Source: Mauremys mutica (Eukaryota > Chordata > Testudines > Geoemydidae). Taken from it: a stretch of 64,000 nt of DNA. A program made the translations under genes and the position numbers. Below are positions 12,789 to 23,907 of the stretch, one piece after another. Each line of letters starts with the position of its first letter. Within the stretch, counting starts at the first letter, position 1. The stretch is from assembly GCF_020497125.1 (NCBI RefSeq), contig NC_059075.1:45978003-46042002 (forward strand), written 5' to 3'. The notes below the pieces were generated by a model. That model was not told the DNA's origin. It saw only the letters and a list, made by a program, of their open reading frames with translations, and did not search any database.

Positions 12789-13744
12789 AAAAGAACAGGA
12801 GTACTTGTGGCACCTTAGAGACTAACAAATTTATTTGAGCATAAGCTTTCGTGGGCTACAGCTCACTTCTTCGGATGCATAGAATGGAACACACAGTAAG
12901 AAGAATATGTATAAATAGCTTCTTACTGCGTGTTCCATTCTATGCATCCTATGAAGCGAGCTGTAGCCCATGAAAGCTTATGCTCAAACAAATTTGTTAG
13001 TCTCTAAGGTGCCACAAGTACTCTTGTTCTTTTTGCTGATACAGACTAACATGGCTGCTACTCCAGGGCCGCCCAGAGGATTCTGGGGGCCCGGGGTCTT
13101 CGGCGGCGGGGGGCCCTTCCGTTCCGGGACCCGCCGCCAAAGTGCCCCGAAGACCCGCGGCGGGAGCCCCCCGCCGCTGAATTACCGCCGAAGCGGGACC
13201 CGCCGCCGAAGCGCAGCCCGGTCTTCGGCGGTAATTCGGTGGCGGGGGGGGGGTCCCCACCGCGGGCCTTCGGGGCACTTCGGCGGCGGGTCCCAGAACA
13301 GAAGGGGCCCCCCACCGCCGAAGACCGGGCTGCGCTTCGGCGGCGGCGGCGGGTCCCGCTTCCCCCCAGCCCCGGCACCAGCCTCTTACCCGAGTGCATC
13401 TCCGGCGGGGCCAAAGCTCCGTCCCGCTCAGAGCCGCGTGGTGTGGGGGCGGGGGAGGGCGCTCAGCCCGGAGCTCGCAGCCCCGCCCCCTCCCCACACC
13501 GCTCTGAGCGGGGCGGGGCTCAGGCCCCGTTGGAGCTCCCAGCCCCGCCCCCTCATCATGCGGCTCGGATCGGGGCGGGGCTCAGGGGCTCGGCCGGAGA
13601 CTCGGCGCTTGATGCGCTGAGGCTCCAGGAGAGGGGCGGAGGCGGGAGCCTCTGCTCTTCTCTTGGGGGCCCCTGCGGAGCCCGGGGCAAATTGCCCCCT
13701 TTGCCCCCCCCTCTGGGCGGCCCTGTGCTACTCTGAAACTTGTC
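12789..13744 (-). mobile_element. Tail-to-tail SINE palindrome in one target duplication, broken by a hAT
   Basis: A 12-bp duplication ATTAAATCTATA brackets the unit (12777-12788 and 13745-13756). From the left there is a sense SINE lacking its 5' end (12789-12903), a spacer of about 15 bp, then an inverted SINE (12919-13063, resuming 13734-13744) that keeps the 5' promoter-like part. On the minus strand the latter reads TTTCAGAGTAGCAGCC and GTTAGTCTGTATC, an A-box-type tRNA-derived head. The two arms pair over about 115 bp with few mismatches. The family is the turtle tRNA-type SINE with the 'aggtgccacaagtactc' body. A 662-bp hAT sits inside the head of the full-length arm. The single flanking duplication indicates that the pair inserted as one unit. 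Confidence 0.85.
13064..13725. mobile_element. GC-rich hAT-type element with TSD tgctactc
   Basis: Ends CAGGGCCGCCCAGAG and CTCTGGGCGGCCCTG form a perfect 15-bp terminal inverted repeat. The 8-bp duplication TGCTACTC is identical on both sides (13056-13063, 13726-13733) and has a central TA. The interior is extremely GC- and CpG-rich, with alternating direct and inverted copies of CTTCGGCGG-type words that would fold strongly. Long frames on both strands (up to 216 codons) come from the stop-poor composition and are not proteins. It is the same family as 32408-32719. Confidence 0.92.
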
Positions 13745-13756
13745 ATTAAATCTATA

Positions 13757-13979
13757 GCTACTGAGTTGGCACAGTTGCCTAGTCAATAAAAAAAATATAG
13801 AAAAATGTTCAGATACCATGATAATAAATATGATCTTGTACCATTTAAGTCAACAAGAGTTAATATTGACTACAGTACCAGAGGTATGGCCAGATTTCTG
13901 CCATCATTATTCATGCAGCGTAGACCCTTACTCCATAAATAACTCCATGTATTCCAACAATTCTACTGCAATGGGCTTA
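13757..13979. other. Short unique stretch
   Basis: Nothing recognised between the SINE palindrome and the CR1 tail. Confidence 0.4.
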
Positions 13980-14218
13980 AATTGCAGCAAGAGTGATTTA
14001 GGTTGGACATTAGGAAAAACTTCCTGTCAGGGTGGTTAAGCACTGGAATAAATTGCCTAAGGAGGCTGTGGAATATGCATCATTGGAGATTTTTAAGCAC
14101 AGGTTAGATAAACACCTGTTGGGGTGGTCTAGATAATGCTTAATCCTTCCATGAGTTCAGGGGACTGGACTAGATGACCTCTCCAGGTTCCTTTCAATCC
14201 TACAGTTCTATGATTCTA
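13980..14218 (+). pseudogene. CR1 LINE 3' end (plus strand)
   Basis: Contains the end of a CR1 reverse transcriptase frame (block corresponding to 'LDIRKNFL...VVKHWNKLP...VESPSLEIFK', here broken by stops) followed by the 3' untranslated part GGACTAGATGACCTC and the terminal TTCTATGATTCTA. CR1 copies are normally truncated at the 5' end and lack target duplications, as here. Confidence 0.75.
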
Positions 14219-14327
14219 CTCATGAAATAAAGTATTACTCACCATGGGCGAGGGTGAGGTGTCAGAATCTAAATTTAAATCTCTTTTTTAATTCTAATCT
14301 TCAAGATTCATTCCACCCTCACTTAAT

Positions 14328-15655
14328 CCATAGATTCCCAGGGCAGAAGGGACTACTGTGATCATCTCGTCCTACCTCCTGTATAACATAGGCCATAAAA
14401 CTTCCGTGAAAAAATTCCTAGAGCATGTCTTTTAGAAAAATATCCAACCTTGATTTTAAAATTGACAGTGAGAGAGAATCCACCACAACATTTGGTAAAT
14501 TGTTCCAATGGCTAATTACTCTCACTGTTAAAAATGTATGCCTTATTTCCAGTCTGAATTTGTCTGGCATTAACTTCTACCCATTGGATTGTGTTATATC
14601 TTTCTCTGCGAGACTGAAGAGCCCATTATCAAATATGTTCCCCATGTAGGTACTTAACGACTCTAATCAGGCCACCCCTTAACCTTCTTTTTGTTAAGAT
14701 AAATAGATTGAGCTCCTTGAGTTGATCACTATAAGGCATGTTTTCTAATCCTTTAATCATTCTCATGGCTCTTCTCTGAACCATCTCCAATTTATGACCA
14801 TCCTTTTTGAATTGTGGACACCAGAACTGGACACAGTATTCCAGCAGTGATTGCAGCAGTGCCAAATACAAAGTAAAATAACCTCTCTGCTATTCGGGAT
14901 TCCTGTTTATGCATCCAAGGACTGCAATAGCGCTTTTGGGCCACAATGTCACCCTGGCACTCCTGTTCAGCTGACTATCCAACACAATCCCCAAATCTTT
15001 TTCAGTCACTGCTTCACAGGAAAGATTACTCCATCTTGTAAGTAGGTCCTACAGTCTTTGTTCCTAGATGTATACATTTACATTTAGCTGTATTCAACGC
15101 ACATTGCTTGCACCCAGTTTACCAAGTGATCTAATTCACTCAGTATCAGTGACCTGTCCTCTTCATTATTACCACTTCCCCAATTTTTGTGTATGCAAAT
15201 TTTATCCGTGATGATTTTATGTTTTCTTCCAGTTCATTAATAAAAATGTTAAATACCATATGGCCAAGAACTGATCCACTTATGGGACCCCACTAAACAC
15301 ACCTGCTTGAGGATGATTGCCCATTTACAATTACATTTTGAGACACATCAGTTATACAGATTTTAATCTATTTAATGTGTGCCATGTTAATTTTATATCA
15401 TTCTAGTATTTTAATCAAGATGCCATGCAGTACCAAGATGCCTTACAGAAATCTATTTTATCAACAATATCACCTTTATAAACCAAACTTGTAATCTCAT
15501 CCAAAAAAACCAACATAATGTTAATTTAACAGGATCTATTTGCCATAAAACCATGCTGATTGGCATTAATTATCTTACTCTCCTTTAATTATTTATTAAT
15601 GATTTCTGTATTAGGCAATTTTATTAATGCATGTAAACACTTATATTAATAAACT
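14328..15655 (-). pseudogene. 5'-truncated CR1 LINE with decayed reverse transcriptase
   Basis: Minus-strand copy. The 14629-14871 frame is the C-terminal region of a CR1 ORF2 ('SLLEYCVQFWCPQFKKD', 'QRRAMRMIKGL', 'LFILTKRRLRGGLI'). Upstream, at 15000-15640, more RT segments are recognisable by their antisense signature (for example around the TTTGCCATAAAACCATGCTG block at 15540) but contain many stops. The protein was a non-LTR reverse transcriptase; this copy is dead. No endonuclease domain is present, so the copy is 5'-truncated. Confidence 0.75.
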
Positions 15656-17184
15656 GTCCAGTTACCTTGTGAAAAGGTATTGATCTAGGTCAGGGTGCTA
15701 AAGCTTTGTCATAGAGTCCACTGCATCTTAATCACCTTGTGAACCACCTCCCTGGCCTGTCACAATCACATAAAGTCTCTGCAGAAACTATAGCAATAGC
15801 CGACTTGGGAAAGTAATGTTAGGAAAGCATTTAATCTATTGTAGCAGTGTTTCAATGCAATTTAGCATCTGGAAATGAGTAGTAGAGTCAGCATCACATA
15901 ACCAGACAGTTCTCTGTAAACCATTGGCAAGTGCTGTGTAGAGATTCAGTGGCCACTGGACCAGAGCAGGGGATCTCTGGTTTAGGTTATGTACATTATG
16001 ATATAACTTAATTAACCTGTTTCTTTTGCATCTAATAATACTACTGGGAAGGAAATTGTAGGCAAATCATGGTTTCTTGCTTTGTTAATATGTACCCACC
16101 AAAATTAGTCTAAATAGAAAGTGTGCACATAATAAAAATTATTGAACTCAAAGCACATTTTGAAGAATAAGGTATGTGTACACCTGATAGATCATTTTTA
16201 TTAGTTATTAGATACAATTTGTAATTTTAACATTATTAACAAACGGCTACAGTGTGTTTTGTTATCCATGCACCATGTTCGAAATGCAGTTTAACATCAG
16301 AGACTCAAATTTTATCAAATGCATTTGATATAATAATATCTAGTACAATAGTACTCCAAGGTTACCATTAGTTTGAGTGAATGTTATATCCGTCTAAACA
16401 AACCAAGCTTAGTCACTTCAGGGAAAGTCCTTTGTAATAGATAAAAATATAATTCATGAATATTTCATTACTTGATGTATACCCATCAAAACTTTACTTA
16501 AAATGCTTGAAAGCACCTACTGAATATGCTGCCAGTTATCTCATAAAACAGAGCTGGTTGTAATGCTGCTGTTGAAACAGGAAAAATCTATTAGTCAAGT
16601 CATTTAACATACTAAAACAATTATGTCATAATTATAAGGAACATAATTATATGTTCTTGATGTCTTTAATTGTGTCAGCCTCACCAATTAACATTAGAAA
16701 CTCAATCAAAACAAATTAAGCTTTAAAGTTTGAAGAAGAAGTTAAAGATAAAGATCACATTTACGAAGTTGAATGATTATAACTTTGAATTCCACCTGAG
16801 ATTAGCCAGGCTATTCACGTGCATATGCACATGCTCTCTCTTTCTTTCAGTGTAAATCTATCTTTTGTATATATGTATCCAAAAGGCCTACTCTAACTTT
16901 AAAGTCACAAAAGGCTTGATCCAAAATCACTGAAGTCCATGGAAAGACTCCTATGCATTTTAAGGGCTAGATCCACAAAAGGAACTAAAGTGCAATGTTG
17001 CAGGTGCCCTGTTACCCAGTGGAATCCTCAGCCCCAAGTTAGGCTTCCAGGCTCCCCCATACAGTGCATGGGGAGAGTTAGGGGGCTAAGAGTGGGAAAT
17101 GCAGTTCTGTCAAACCTGACATTTAATTTTCTTCAGGAAGCTTTTTTTCTGAATGTTTTCAATTTTCTTTTGAGAAAATATTTA
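15656..17184. other. Intergenic, nothing recognised
   Basis: AT-rich unique DNA without repeats or open frames worth calling. Confidence 0.5.
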
Positions 17185-17192
17185 TTTTGGAG

Positions 17193-17819
17193 CAGGGCCG
17201 GCTCCAGCTTTTCTGCTGCCCCAAGCAGAAAAAAAAAAAAGAGTGGTGGCACTGAAGCAGTAGCTCAATCGCACTGCTTGTTCTGCGGCAGTTCAGCAGT
17301 GGGTCTTCCCTCTCTTCCTCTTCAGCGGCAATTCGGCGGCAGCTCAAAGAGGAAGAGAAGGAAAGAGGGACCCGCTGCCGAATTCCCGCGGAAGACCTGG
17401 ACGTGCCGCCCTGATACCAGACAGAGTGCCACTCCTTTGAATTGGCCACCCAGGGCCGGCGCTTCCATTTAGGCGACCTAGGCAGTCGCCTAGGGCGCCA
17501 GGATTTGGGGGGGGGGGGGGCATTTTGCCGGGAGGGCGGCAGGCGGCTCCGGTGGACCTCCCGCAGGCGTGCCTGTGGAGGGTCCGCTGGTCCCGCGGCT
17601 CCGGTGGAGCATCCTCAGGCATGCCTGTGGCAGGTCCACCGGAGCCCTGGGACCAGTGGACCCTCTGCAGGGACACCTGCGGCAGGTCCACTGGAGCCGC
17701 GGGACCAGCGGCGAAATGAGTAGAGCCGGCCCTGCGCCTAGGGCGCCAAAAACCCTGGCGCCGCTCCTGTGGCCACCCCAAGCACCTGCTTCCTACGCTG
17801 GTGCCTGGAGTCGGCCCTG
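17193..17819. mobile_element. hAT-type element (outer of a nested pair)
   Basis: Ends CAGGGCCGGCTCCAG and CTGGAGTCGGCCCTG are an inverted repeat with one mismatch. The flanking 8-mers TTTTGGAG (17185-17192) and TTTTTGGG (17820-17827) are an imperfect duplication. The interior ACTGAAGCAG...GGCGGCAGC block is GC-rich and is interrupted by a second hAT at 17451-17769. Open frames across the region are composition artefacts. Confidence 0.8.
17451..17769. mobile_element. hAT-type element nested inside another (TSD tggccacc)
   Basis: Begins CAGGGCCGGCGC and ends GCGCCGCTCCTG. The identical 8-bp duplication TGGCCACC flanks it (17443-17450, 17770-17777), and the outer element continues on both sides. 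CGCCTAGGGCGCCA occurs near both ends in the same orientation, and direct repeats such as GGCAGGTCCACTGGAGC fill the middle. It is younger than its host element because it interrupts it. Confidence 0.92.
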
Positions 17820-18065
17820 TTTTTGGGTCAAGTCAAAGTATTTTGGCTTGTCAAACTGAACCGAAACATTTTGTAACTGTTAGTTAATCTGTGTTAGCAT
17901 GAACTCCTTGCAGAAATTGTAGTTCAGGTGCTTCATGCCCTCATTTCTCCTCTATCAGCTGGGCTCCCTGACTTGACTACATCTCCCATGATGCAACACA
18001 ATCTCCCCACTGGTTGAATCACCAAGTTGCATTACGGAAGTTCAATGACCATGCTGCATCAAGGA

Positions 18066-18570
18066 TAAGGTTACAATTTTTTCACGGAGGTCGCAGAAGT
18101 CACAGAATCTGTGACTTCCAGTCACATCAGTGAATTCAGCCCTGTCAGCTGGGAGCTTCAGGGTTCCCCCGCCAAGCCTGCAGCTCCCCGTGGCTGCAGG
18201 AGCTGTGGGACCCCGGAGATCCCAGCCACCGCGAGCGGCAGGTGTACCCCCGAGCTCCCAGCCACTATGGGCAGTGGGGGCCCCCAGAGTTCCAAGCTGT
18301 TGCAGGGTCAGGGGTCCTGGAAAACTCTTGGCCTCCACAGGTGGTAGGGGTACCCTTAAGTTCTGAGCTGGGGGCCCCCGCAACTCGGAGCAGCCCCCGC
18401 AGCTGCCCAACCTCTGCAGGCAGTGTGGGGGCAGCTGAGTTCCCCATTTTGTCTGGGATATGTTTAGTAAAAGTCAGGGACAGGTCATGGGATTACATGA
18501 ATTTTTCTTTATTGCCTGTGACCTGTCCATGACTTTTACTAAATATATCCATGACAAAATCTTAGCCTTA
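18066..18570. mobile_element. Foldback DNA element with subterminal inverted repeat
   Basis: Left end TAAGGTTACAATTTTTTCAC matches the reverse complement of the right end TGACAAAATCTTAGCCTTA. A second, 32-bp inverted repeat lies near the right end (18456-18487 with 18519-18550, around TTTAGTAAAAGTCA), and GTCACAGAATCTGTGAC near the left end is itself palindromic. The middle is GC-rich with CAGCTGGG-type words. The target duplication could not be fixed (TA or longer), so the superfamily is open. The short frames inside are not taken as genes. Confidence 0.6.
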
Positions 18571-18619
18571 ATCATGGGAGATAAAGGACAGTAAGGGGAC
18601 TAGTCCATAGAGAAAAATG

Positions 18620-18895
18620 GGAGCATGAGGCACCAAGGCAGTGCAGGGGGGACACTAATTAATGTCTAACCAAGCTGAAATGAAAAATGTCAACTGGAAA
18701 TGTCAAAAAGTTATAATAAAAATGTTAAATTTTTATGACATTTACAAATAAAAAAATTCAGAACTTTCTGTTCCATGAAAAAATTAAATATTTAGACTCT
18801 TCATCCTGATTGGAGATGAAAAGGGACTTCAAAATACTGGAATTTCCTGTGGGATCTAAATTCCTATTTTTGACTAGCTCTAGTCCTAACCTAGT
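18620..18895. repeat. AT-rich degenerate repeat ending TTTTGACTAGCTCTAG
   Basis: Resembles a diverged interspersed repeat with long A/T runs whose end reads ...TTTTTGACTAGCTCTAG. Similar ends occur near 30155 (AGAGCTGGTCAAAAATTGG) and 45090-45107 (TTTGACCAGCCCTAG). No coding capacity. Confidence 0.35.
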
Positions 18896-19672
18896 CTTAT
18901 CGGGGAGAATTTGATTATGAGTGTTAGAGTTTTTTCCTGTCTCTCCCAGTGTAAATGGAATACTTTGAGTAGTTCAGACTGAGGAAGTCTGAAGGAAAAA
19001 GATCTGCTAACTATAATATTTCAATAAAGAAATTACATTTAATAAATCTGAGGAAACAGAAAAGAAGAAAATATGTACCACTCCAGCAAGTCCTGTATAG
19101 AGCCTTAATATTTTATAGATATTTATGTTGAGACTAGAGCAATTCCCTAAACAAAGACATTGCAGATAGTTGGATCTGCTACACTTCTTTCTCCAATAAA
19201 GATATTTTGGAATTGATCCAAGTCTTCATAAGGTGGAAGATGGAAAGCTATGAGACTCACTTTTCCCTCTCTTCTTAAGAAAAATAATTTTGCAGAAAAT
19301 AAACACTTAACTTACTTCACTTTGAATGTCATTGGTTTCTCCTAGACTTCTTCAGAGCCAGACTTGACCTGACTTATGAAATAGAAGGTTTATGTGCTAT
19401 AGAGTGAGTCTTCCAGGAAGTATAGAGATACCAAGCTTCCTGTTCACTCTAGATTCTGTCTTACTGCTGGAGCAGAAATAAAGAAGCCCAGAACATGGCA
19501 CTCAAAGGCTGCAGCTACATAGAACAATAGGAAGTTTATTTCATTGCTGTACATAGTTCATGTTCCTCAGAAAGGGTTTATCATGAGACTGGTCTCCTCA
19601 TCAGAAAGATACTACATGATACCAGGAGTGGGGAGCACAGCATGCTGGAAGACCCAGCATGGTAACATTGTA
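18896..19672. other. Upstream flank of the Gypsy element, no gene
   Basis: Gene-free. The 5' LTR and primer-binding site of the Gypsy element should lie in or near this stretch, but I cannot delimit them. Confidence 0.3.
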
Positions 19673-20647
19673 ATGGCTGCTACAGCTCCTGTGCAATTGC
19701 AAAAAACTCCCCCACAGCCCTAAGACTCAAGAGAAATGCTGAATATGCCTGGAAACAAATCAAACAGCAATTTGAGTGGTATAGGAAAGCCACGGGGCAA
19801 AAAAACTAGAAGGTGACCAAAAGATTTCTCTGCTCTTAGTGTCAGGCACAGAAGCCCTAGATGTACATAATGCATTCCATATAGGTGGTGGGAAAAGAGG
19901 AAAGATTTGCAGAAATAATTATCCTCAAATGTTTTTTCTGTCCCTAGGGGAAAAAATACTTTTGAAAGATATATGTTCAGGATGAGAACAGAGAATGAGG
20001 GAGGAACAATAGAGAAGTTTGTCACAGACTTAAAACATAAAAGTCAGTCCTGTAATTATGGAACATTACAAGATTGTCTCATTAAAAACCAGATTGTCCT
20101 TGGATGACACAATAAACAAGTGTGTGAATGGTTACTAAGGGAGATGGATCTGACACTTGAAAGGGCAATACGTATATGCCAAGCAGCAGAACAAACAGAA
20201 ACAAAAATAAAAAGCCCAGAGAAAGGTACTGAGCATATGACTGAGTATCATAACTAAACCAGCAAGAGAAAAGTTCACAGAAATTAAATGGGCCAGGGAC
20301 AAAAAAAATGGAAAGCAGGGAACAATGCCAGCCATGTGGCAACCAGCATGAATAGAGAAAATGCCCAGCATTCAGATGAATATGTAGAAACTGTAATAAG
20401 CCCAACCATTATGCTAAAGTGTGCAGAGAAAGCAGAAAAGTGCATGTATTAGGTGCAGAAATAGATTCCTCAAGTGAAGAGGAAGAGTTACTCTTAAGCA
20501 CAATAATGGACAAGCTGAAAACTAAAAAGATTGGCTAATTAAAATGTGCACAAATGGCACTTGTATGACATAGTAGACAGACACTAGGGCACAAGGGAAT
20601 GTAATAACAGATGTTGAAACAGAGAGATGTAAGGACCACATAAAAGT
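19673..20647 (+). pseudogene. Ty3/Gypsy gag remnant
   Basis: Starts at an ATG at 19673 ('MAATAPVQLQKTPPQP', then a stop). Across frames it gives a recognisable Gypsy-type Gag: 'WKQFKQQFEWY', 'ERYMFRMRTENEGGTIEKF', 'VTDLKHKSQSCNYGTLQDC', 'LIKNQIVLG' and 'LLREMDLTLERAIRICQAAE'. These are the capsid helices that form the particle in the cytoplasm. A zinc-knuckle remnant is expected after 20380 but is decayed. Frameshifts and in-frame stops make it non-functional. Interrupted downstream at about 20648 by a CR1 insertion. The family is assigned from motif order, not a search. Confidence 0.7.
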
Positions 20648-23430
20648 ATAGAATCATAGGACTGGAAGGAACCTCAGGAGGTCATCTAGTCCAGTCCCCT
20701 GCACTCATGGCAGGATTACGTATTATCTAGATCAATAGTCTCCAACCTTTTTACGTCCAAGATCACTTTTTGAATTTAAGAGCAACCCAAGATCTACCTT
20801 GCCCTTCCCTGAGGCCCCGTCCCTTCCCCAAAGCCCCACCCCACTCACTCCAATCCCCCACCCTCACTCACTTTCACCAGGCTGGGGTAGGGGGTTAGGG
20901 TTTGGGAGGGGGTGCAGGCTCTCGGCTGAAGCTGAGGAGTTCGCAGTGTGGGAGGGCGCTCTGGTCTGACCCTGGGGCCAGGGGTTGGAGTGTAGGAGGG
21001 GGCTCTGGGCTGGGGCAGAGTGTTGGGGTGCAAGAGGGAGTGCGGGGTGCTGGCTCTGGGAGGGGGTCAGGGCTGGGGCACAGTGTTGAGGTGCAGGAGG
21101 AGGCTTGGGGTGCTGGCTCCGGGAAGGGACTCAGTGCTGGGGTTTGGGGTATGGCCTTCTGCCGGGCAGCACTTACCACTAAGGCAGGCTCCCTGCCTAC
21201 CCCAGCCCCATGCTGCCCCTGGAAGGGGCCAACGCGCCCCTGTGGCCCCGGGGGGGGGGAGGTGGCATGTGGCTCCACGCACTGCCCCTCTCTGCAAGCA
21301 CCACCCCCGCAGCTCCCATTGGCCACAACTTCCCGTTCCCAGCCAATGGGAGCTGCGGGGGTGGTGCTTGCAGGCAGGAGCAGTGCACAGAGGGAGACCC
21401 CTGCCCCCCACCCATGGAGCAGCACTGGCCACTTCCGGGAGCAGCATGGGGCAGGGCAGGCAGGGAGCCTGTTTTAGCAGCAGCCCCACTGTGCTGCCGG
21501 AGATCGTAATTGAAAGGGATAGCCTCTAGGATCGACCAGTCGATGGCGATCGACCAGTTGGTGACCACTGATCTAGACCATTCCTGACAGGTGTTTGTTT
21601 AACCTGCTCTTTAAAATCTCCAATGATGGAGATTCCACAACCTCCCTAGGCAATTTATTCCAGTGCTTAACCACCCTGATGGTTAGGAAGTTTTTCTTAA
21701 TGTCCAACTTAAACCTCCTTTGCGGCAATTTAAGCCCATTGCTTCTTGTTCTATCCTCAGAGGTTAAGAACAATTCTTCTCCCTCCTCCTTGTAACAATT
21801 TTTTATGTGCTTGAAAATAGTTATCATGTCCCCTCTCAGTCTTCTCTTTTCCAGACTAAACAAACCCAATTTTTTCAATCTCCCTCATAGGTCATGTGTT
21901 CTAGATCTTTAATCATTTTTGTTGCTCTTCTCTGTACTTTCTCCAATTTGTCCACATTTTTCCTGAAATGTGGTGCCCAGAACTGGACACAATACTCCAG
22001 TTGAGGCCTAATCAGCACGGAGTAGAGCGGAAGAATTACTTCTTGTGTCTTCCTTACAACAGTCTTGCTAATACATCCTAGAATGATGTTCATTTTTTTG
22101 CAACAGTGTTACACTGTTGACTCATATTAAGTTTGTGGTCTACTATTACCCACAAATTCCCTTCCACAGTACTCCTTCCTAGGCAGTCATTTCCCATTTT
22201 GTATGTGTGCAACTGATTGTTTCTTCCTAAGTGGACTACTTTGCATTTGTCCTTATTGAATTTCATCCTATTTACTTCAGACCATTTCTCCTGTCTGTCT
22301 AGATCATTTTGAATTTTAATCCTATCCTCCAAAGCATTTGTAACCCCTCCCAGCTTGGTATCATCCACAAATTTTATAAGTATACTTTCTATACCATTAT
22401 CTAAATTACTGATGAAGATATTGAACAGAACCCAACCCTGCAGGACCCCATTCGTTATGCCCTTCCGCATGACCGTGAACCACTGATAACTGCTCTCTGG
22501 GAACAGTTTTCCCACCAGTTTTTTACCCACCATATAGTAGCTTCATTTAGGTTTCATTTCCCTAGTTTGTTTATGAGAAGGTCATGTGAGACAGTATCAA
22601 AAGCTTTACTAAAGTCAAGATATACCACGTCTACCAATTCCCCACTATCCACAAGGCTTGTTACCCTGTCAAAGAAAACTATCAGGTTGGCTTGACATGA
22701 TTTGTTCTTGACAAATCCATGCTGACTATTACTTATCACTTTATTATCTTCTTACAGGTGTTTGCAAATGGATTGCTTAATTATTTGCTCCATTATCTTT
22801 TTAGGTACAGAAGTTAAACTGACTGGTCTGTAATTTCCTGGGTTGTCCTTATTTCCCTTTTTATCGATTCGCAATATATTTGCCCTTTTCCAGTCTTCTG
22901 GAATCTCTCCTGCGTTCCATGACTTTTCAAAGATAATCACTAATGACTCAGATACCTCCTCAGTCAGCTCCTTGAGTATTCTAGGATTCATTTCATCAGG
23001 CCCTGGTGACTTGAAGACATCTCATTTGTCTAAGTAATTTTCAACTTGTTCTTTTCCTATTTTAGCCTCTGATCCTACCTCATTTTCACTAGCATTCACT
23101 ACGTTAGACATCCAATCACCACCAACCTCCTTGGTGAAAATCAAAATAAAGAAGTCATTAAGCACCTCTGCCATTTCCACATTTTATGTTATTGTTTTCC
23201 CACACACACACAAATTGAGTAACAGGCCTACCCTCTCCTTGGTCTTCCTCTTGCTTCTAATGTATTTGTAGAATGTTTATGTCTCTAGCTAGTTTGATTT
23301 CATTTTGTGCCTTAGCCTTTCTAATTTTGTCCCTACATACTTGTGCTATTTGTTTATATTAATCCTTTGTAATTTTACTTAGTTTCCACTTCTTGTAGGA
23401 CTCTTTTTTGATTTTTAGATCATTGAAGAT
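20648..23430 (-). pseudogene. CR1 LINE (minus strand), RT region in several frames, split by a hAT
   Basis: The 3' end lies at 20648 (AGAATCATAG on the plus strand) and the RT reads leftwards from about 23430. Successive frames cover the CR1 ORF2: 22752-22991 ('MNPRILKELTEEVSESLVIIF', 'YRPVSLTSVPKKIME'), 22554-22739 ('HGFVKNKSC', 'VYLDFSKAFDTVSHDLL', which carries RT motif A with its aspartate), 22090-22533 ('KFVDDTKLGG', where the catalytic FADD is FVDD), 21875-22093 and 21573-21878 (C-terminal thumb/tail, 'FLTIRVVKHWNKLP'). Small frameshifts separate these frames, so the copy is recently dead compared with the others here. No endonuclease is present; the copy is truncated at the 5' end. A hAT (20733-21570) interrupts its 3' untranslated part. 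It sits inside the Gypsy element. Confidence 0.85.
20733..21570. mobile_element. GC-rich hAT-type element in a CR1 tail, TSD atctaga(t/c)
   Basis: Ends CAATAGTCTCCAACC and GGTGACCACTG form a diverged inverted repeat. The 8-bp flanks are ATCTAGAT (20725-20732) and ATCTAGAC (21571-21578). The interior is G-rich with repeated GGGGTGCAGG/GGGCTGGGG words, plus a strong inverted repeat around CAGCTCCCATTGG / CCAATGGGAGCTG (near 21311-21357). That inverted repeat is shared with 41398-41430 and 44572-44612. Frames up to 191 codons on both strands are artefacts of stop-poor GC-rich sequence. Confidence 0.88.
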
Positions 23431-23596
23431 GAAAGACTATAGTGGAAAAATAATTCTGTTGTTGGGAGGGTGCACACTGACATTTAAATTCAAAGGCAAA
23501 ATGATAAAACAGGAGTCTGTGGTGGTATACAGAAGCTAGCAATTAGTCTTGGACCTACACACATGTGAGGTGCTTGGTCTTGTTAAGTAGATGTAT
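23431..23596 (+). pseudogene. Ty3/Gypsy protease-region remnant
   Basis: Resumes the Gypsy element after the CR1 insertion. The plus-strand translation 'CTLTFKFKGKMIKQESVVVY' followed by 'LVLDLHTCEVLGLVK' resembles the end of a Gypsy aspartic-protease domain just before RT. The catalytic DTG triad is not visible. Broken by stops and then by a hAT MITE at 23605. Confidence 0.5.
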
Positions 23597-23604
23597 GCCA
23601 TAGA

Positions 23605-23907
23605 CAGGGGCGGCTCTATGTTTTTTGCCACCCCAAGCAGGGCAGTCAGACGGCCTTTGGCAGCACACCTGCGGGCGGTCTGCTGGTCACGCGGATTCGG
23701 CGGCATTTCTGTGGGTGATCTGCCAGTGCCACGCCTTCGGCATGCCCGCTGCCAAATTGCCGCCAAAGCCGCAGGACCAGCAGACCTCGCGCAGGCATGC
23801 CACCAAAGCCTGCCTGACTGCCGCCCTCATGGTGACCGGCACGCCGTCCCCCGCGGCTTGCCGCCCCAGGCACACACTTGCTGTGCTGGTGCCTGGAGCC
23901 GCCCCTG
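23605..23907. mobile_element. hAT-type MITE with perfect TSD gccataga
   Basis: Begins CAGGGGCGGCTC and ends GAGCCGCCCCTG, a perfect 12-bp inverted repeat. The 8-bp duplication GCCATAGA is identical on both sides (23597-23604, 23908-23915). It interrupts the Gypsy pol region. The interior is GC-rich with GCGGGCGGTCTGC-type words. Frames of about 107 codons are artefacts. Confidence 0.93.

Noticed and set aside
12970..13736. Several long overlapping frames on both strands (up to 216 codons)
   Set aside because: They lie in the GC-rich hAT element, are rich in Gly/Pro/Arg in every frame, and reflect the rarity of stop codons in such sequence.
20895..21568. Frames of 123-191 codons on both strands
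   Set aside because: Inside a GC-rich hAT element with tandem G-rich words; no domain and no preferred frame.
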